This document shows positions 59,798 through 64,000 of a stretch of DNA of 64,000 nt, piece after piece. The notes below the pieces were generated by a model. The model saw only the letters and a list, made by a program, of their open reading frames with translations, did no database searches and was not told the DNA's origin. The translations under genes were made by a program, and so were the position numbers. Origin of the DNA: Rhyacichthys aspro. Taxonomy: Eukaryota > Chordata > Actinopteri > Gobiiformes > Rhyacichthyidae. The stretch lies in assembly GCA_036850595.1 (NCBI GenBank), contig CM072161.1:7771905-7835904 (forward strand). Reading direction: 5' to 3'. Within the stretch, counting starts at the first letter, position 1; each line of letters starts with the position of its first letter.

Positions 59798-60060
59798 AGC
59801 CTTATTTCCACCAAGGGCTACAGTAGTACACCAGTTCTGTTCTGTCTGGCACAGTTTGGAGCAGCAACCCTTGATCTGGATAGTGTTCCCTCAGGGCTGT
59901 GTAGCTGGGTTGAGATAGTGCCCTTGTAACATCACTTTAGTGCCCCACAGTACCACTTTGACTGTTTTGGTTCCTCAACATCAATGTGCCAAAAGTGACA
60001 TGGTTACAGTCCTGACACTAAAAGCACATACTATTCCACTATGAACCATGCTGCTTGGTC
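59798..60060 (+). mobile_element. MITE-like element, same family as 58710
   Basis: Starts AGCCTTATTTCCACCAAGGG and then CTACAGTAG, matching the 58710 copy apart from an indel and a few changes. The right end is not certain. Confidence 0.4.
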
Positions 60061-62424
60061 AAAAGGCTTCTTAAGTGACTCTTTCTGTGTGCCTTATGTA
60101 AAACTACTCTTAACGCCTTAGTCTATTCCTGCAAAACTGTCTGTTTTCATGAGGCGCACAGGCTGGCACGCACCAAAACACATTCACAAGTCTTCAAATG
60201 CGTGTCATCTTTTCATGTCTGCTCTTTGAACACGGCTGTTTGTGTTATTTCAAGACGTGATTGTTCCTCATGACAAGCCGTGATGGCACTGATGTGTCTG
60301 ATCTGCCGCTACGCCTCAAAGGCAGACGAGCCGAGACGTAGCGCAACGGCAGCAGATCCTACCAGCCATATTAAAGACTTCCCCCGCAAAACTCTTTGAG
60401 CTGTGAAATGTTTGACGCTTTGAGAGCGGGAGCTGGAGCGGGGTTGCCAGGTGAGCGCTAGCAACAACCTCAGCCCCTCCTCCTCCCGTTCCTTCATGTA
60501 TAGGATGCCTCAAGAGTTGCTGCATTCACTGGAAATTGCAAGTGTGTCAGCAAGTTCCAGATGTCAGTTATGCAATGGCTAATTACTGCTAGAAGCAAGG
60601 CCCCGTGTGTAACCTATTAAAATATAGTACATGCTTGAATATACATGCAAGTTTAGCCACAGAATTAATTTGAAAGTACATGAAAGAAAATCCCAACATA
60701 GCACACAAAGTTACAAGATCTAATCTTACTTTTTTAATTCTGGAAAGCCCCCAACTCAACTTAGACCTACATTTTCTTGCAATCTGGGCCAAAGCCACTA
60801 ATCTATCCTTTTAAGTGCTGTACAACAGAAAGACAAGACTGCAAACCAATCAAAGTCCACTTTCTGGTTTTTTTTTCACACTGAGCCGCTGAATAACTAG
60901 ATTAGAGACGAACACACAGGATATACACTGCAAGAAGCTTTAGCAGAGCATATGGGGTTAACCAGGGTGAACAAATCATTGAGAGGTTAATCTCCAGATC
61001 ATGGAGGAATGCTAGCACACGTACATGCCACCGACACAAGTTCAATGCCGCCTTGCACAATGTTTTCCTGGAGGGCCGAGCGCTTTCACTTGGCTAAAGA
61101 TAACCGGAGGAATGCATACCGCTGCACTGTACCCGCCGTGAGAGATGCTTCGGTATTTCATTTATCTCCAGTATGTGTAAGACGCTCTGGTGTGCACCAT
61201 GCGACTAAACAATTGTACTGTGCTCATTTTACTAGTCCCACAGAAAGTTCAGTATACAGTGTATCTGGAATGGGCCTGTGACGATGTGGATGTTATGAAG
61301 CTGGCAGTGATGACCAAAGTCATAGTACAATGAATAAACTAGTGACACTAAAAGCCAGTGACCCGTAGAATTGTAACTAAGATGTGACAACTTAGTGATT
61401 ATAATGATCTTTGAATAGGGGTCAATGGGGTCCAGGCTTATAGAGCGTGTTGTACCTTGTCAGCATTTAATCCTGTAGAGTAGACCGTCTTTTCTATGGT
61501 CTATAAAGCCACGGTTTGGTAATCCATGAAGAGGCTGCTTGTCCAGGATAGCAGCTATGCAAACAATAATGTCATACAAGTAATTCAAAAATCATGTTTA
61601 AATTGTATTTGTATTTAAGCCCTCTTGGGTTTTTTGCCTCTCCCTGCACTTTAACTGTTCATTTTTGTATACATTCTGTTTGTTGAAAATTTTTATTGTG
61701 TGCAAATAAATAAATAAATAAATAAAATATTTCTTTAAACCTTTCAATTCTGAAAGCTGCATCAGTTTCCTACATTTAATGGTCTCACTTTTTGTTGTGA
61801 CATGTTTACCCTGGGTTCATCTAATACACTTGCCAGTTCATTTGAAAAGGGTAAATTTAGCATTCTTTCTGCTTGAAATTGTAAAACTTTGTCAAACAAA
61901 CTTCTCATTGAAAGCTTTATTTGACAAAACATGATTTGTTCCCTTTTGATTCTGATTTTTCTCTATCGTCCAATCAACAGACTGCAGTGTTCAGCCCCAC
62001 ACTTGTTATCTCTAATCCTGTGCAATTTTTCATTTTCTTTCACTTTTATCACTTTGTAATTGTGTACATAGATTGTCACTCAGTTTAATTAAGCCTTCAC
62101 AACTGGATTACAACTTGTCAGAGAGAATCAAAGTATGTGTGCACTTGGGCTAATGCTGCATTTAAGTTTCCTTCTTGTTTCACAGCATTAGGTTAAAAAA
62201 AGAGAAAATACACTAACATTAAACCTGACTCCTTAAACCTTAAAAGCTAATACACCTAGCGGAACTGCTCAATAATCAATGGTAAAACACTGACTTTGTG
62301 AGTTGAAAAGACATAACGTAACACATATGACCACAATAACCAAAAGACAGGAGACAGTGGCAGCTCTTTATATGTGTCTTTGCTGTATATCTCTAAACAC
62401 TGCTCTTCTTGTTTTCCTCATCAG

Positions 62425-62610
62425 TTTACATGTGTTACTCTGTGCCGCTGTCCTGCTTTGGAACAATGAACTGCATTATCCAGGTGTGTTAGTCCGATTT
62501 CGAGAAATTCAAATGACTGCAGCCCTAATTGGAGTAAGCTGTTTACACTGGTTATAATCGGACTATGGCATTAATTCAATTGTCTCTAACTGCATGGAAA
62601 CATACCGTTT
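62425..62610. mobile_element. Short MITE-like foldback element
   Basis: The left end CAGTTTACATG and the right end CTGCATGGAAACAT are imperfect inverted termini. Inside, TAGTCCGATT (62490-62499) is perfectly inverted as AATCGGACTA (62556-62565). The pattern fits fish MITEs with GTTTACATG ends. Non-autonomous. Confidence 0.45.
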
Positions 62611-64000
62611 GCGTTGTTATTTTAACTTGCCCTGTTATTTTATTATTTTGTGGGACTGTGGGATCAAATATCTCATCTGTTTTGACAATGCGAGCTGTAC
62701 TAACATAATTCATGCCTTACAGCTCTGATGGAAATTTGGTCAAAGTTGGTGCTGTAGTGTGCCAATAGTATCACACAAACTTAAGAAATAAGCTAAATTT
62801 ACTCCTGTTTGAAGTTGGAAGTCATTGGATAATATACAAAATTTTTTCGAGGTTTCTATGCATGGCAGCCACAGAGGAGGGTTATTATATTCGTGTTTGC
62901 AGAGTTATGTTTCAGCCACTGCTACATGAGCAAGAGCAATGGAGCTACACAGAGGTGATAGAACCACTTCATTTTCTGGCCCCTGAGATCGTTTTGACAT
63001 CCATAGGGAGGCTACAAAACTGCCATAAACACTGACCCCCAAAGTCACGTCGCTGCCAAATTCTAATGCAAAAATGGGACAGGCCCCAAAACATAAGGAT
63101 TTTTACATTCCTGTAACCGACTTGAACACATTTCCAGCAATTAGTCGAGACGCTGCTGACTACATCTGAGAATAAATGAGCGTCTCCCACTCCTTTGTGC
63201 AGCCTCGGCGATGACTCACAGGCCGAGGTGTCTTTTTCTGAGCTGACCTTTAGATGTGTCAGGTCTGGCTCTGTGAGAATAGCCCTGCGTGGATGCAGAG
63301 GGAAGGCATCCATCACTTTGAAATGCATGAAATCATACAAGACGTGTGCTTTAGGTCGACACATTGAAGCGGATGTTCCTTTTAGATTTGCTTAGACTAA
63401 CTCCAGGTTGCTCCATGTTTTTAAAGAGTGTGCTGACCCCCAAGTCCGGCCCCCTTCCACCTTTGGAACTAGCCGCAGGATGACGGATCGATCGAGGAGT
63501 GACAGCGGCGAGGAAATAGAGAGAGAATCCAGGATTTACATCGTCCCGTGACACGCTCATACAAACTGCCTCATACAAGGACGCCGGCTCTGGTTCTGCG
63601 GCTCACAACTTCAAACATTTGCTGTCTCACTCTCCCCTTTTTTTCCCTCCCTCTTTAGCGGATTTCAGCGCAAAGCGTGTAACCTTTGTGAATTATTTAG
63701 TTTATTGACCTCTGCGGGGATTTAATATGAAGGTCGTTTCCTGCTGGCAGAGCGAGCGCCGGCGGGGTCCTCAGGTGACACGGCCAAGGTCGCCCGTCTC
63801 CCTCCAGTTAATAATATATTTGTCACACGCCGCGCCACAACGCCATTGCCTTCCACTTGATTAGTGCGACCAATAAGGACTGCCAAAGATAATAAAGTAG
63901 ACATTGGCTTAAGGAGATGTGTCAAATGTCCACAGCATCTCTGCCTACAGCCCCCACCCCTCCTCACCCCCACCCCCCTCGCCTCCGCCCCTCTTGTTCT

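Larger units (their letters stand above)
49721..64000. other. Gene-free flank upstream of nrip1
   Basis: About 14 kb with no reading frame resembling a known protein. It contains a nuclear-receptor half-site cluster (51218-51362), MITE-like copies (52719-54182, 54736-55845, 58710, 59798, 62425-62610), a TG run (56513-56541) and poly-T/poly-A stretches. The regions 55.9-58.6, 60.1-62.4 and 62.7-63.9 kb hold nothing else I can support. Any next gene starts beyond the right edge. Confidence 0.6.

Overview
The window is nuclear DNA of a vertebrate, almost certainly a teleost fish. The two recognisable genes are clear vertebrate orthologues that have diverged from mammals by a fish-like amount. 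Introns have GT-AG borders and are short (usp25 introns range from about 0.1 to 3 kb). The background carries teleost-type interspersed repeats (a tRNA-derived SINE tail, MITE-like terminal repeats) and very long AT microsatellites. I cannot name the species. Layout, left to right: (1) Positions 1-5633, minus strand: the first eight coding exons of usp25 (ubiquitin-specific protease 25). They encode the start codon, UBA-like region, SUMO-interacting motif, two ubiquitin-interacting motifs and the catalytic Cys box. The gene continues off the left edge, and its promoter lies near 5.65-5.8 kb. (2) About 5.8-14.7 kb: intergenic DNA with no gene that I can support, a CTCF-like site and some repeats. 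(3) About 14.7-20.3 kb, minus strand: the terminal exon of nrip1 (RIP140, nuclear-receptor-interacting protein 1). It holds the whole 1190-residue coding sequence uninterrupted, plus a roughly 2-kb 3' UTR with three Pumilio-type elements. A splice acceptor lies 40 bases before the ATG. (4) 20.3-49.3 kb: probably the 5' intron(s) of nrip1, with microsatellites, degenerate repeats, a CpG-rich block near 29 kb that could be an alternative promoter, and clusters of nuclear-receptor half-sites. (5) About 49.0-49.75 kb: a CpG-rich block with a good minus-strand splice donor, the best candidate for an upstream nrip1 first exon and promoter. (6) 49.8-64 kb: gene-free flank with MITE-like elements and a DR1-containing cluster of nuclear-receptor half-sites near 51.3 kb. 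How the genes relate: Usp25 is a deubiquitinase. Nrip1 is a ligand-dependent corepressor that binds nuclear receptors through LxxLL motifs and recruits CtBP and HDACs. They share no pathway that I can infer; they are neighbours in human chromosome 21q as well. There they are divergent and far apart, whereas here they are head-to-tail and about 9 kb apart. Most other long reading frames are microsatellite, low-complexity or antisense artefacts. I found no undescribed molecular system. The points most worth checking are the rearranged gene pair, the altered third LxxLL motif of Nrip1, the Pumilio-element cluster, and the nuclear-receptor element clusters around the gene of a nuclear-receptor corepressor.
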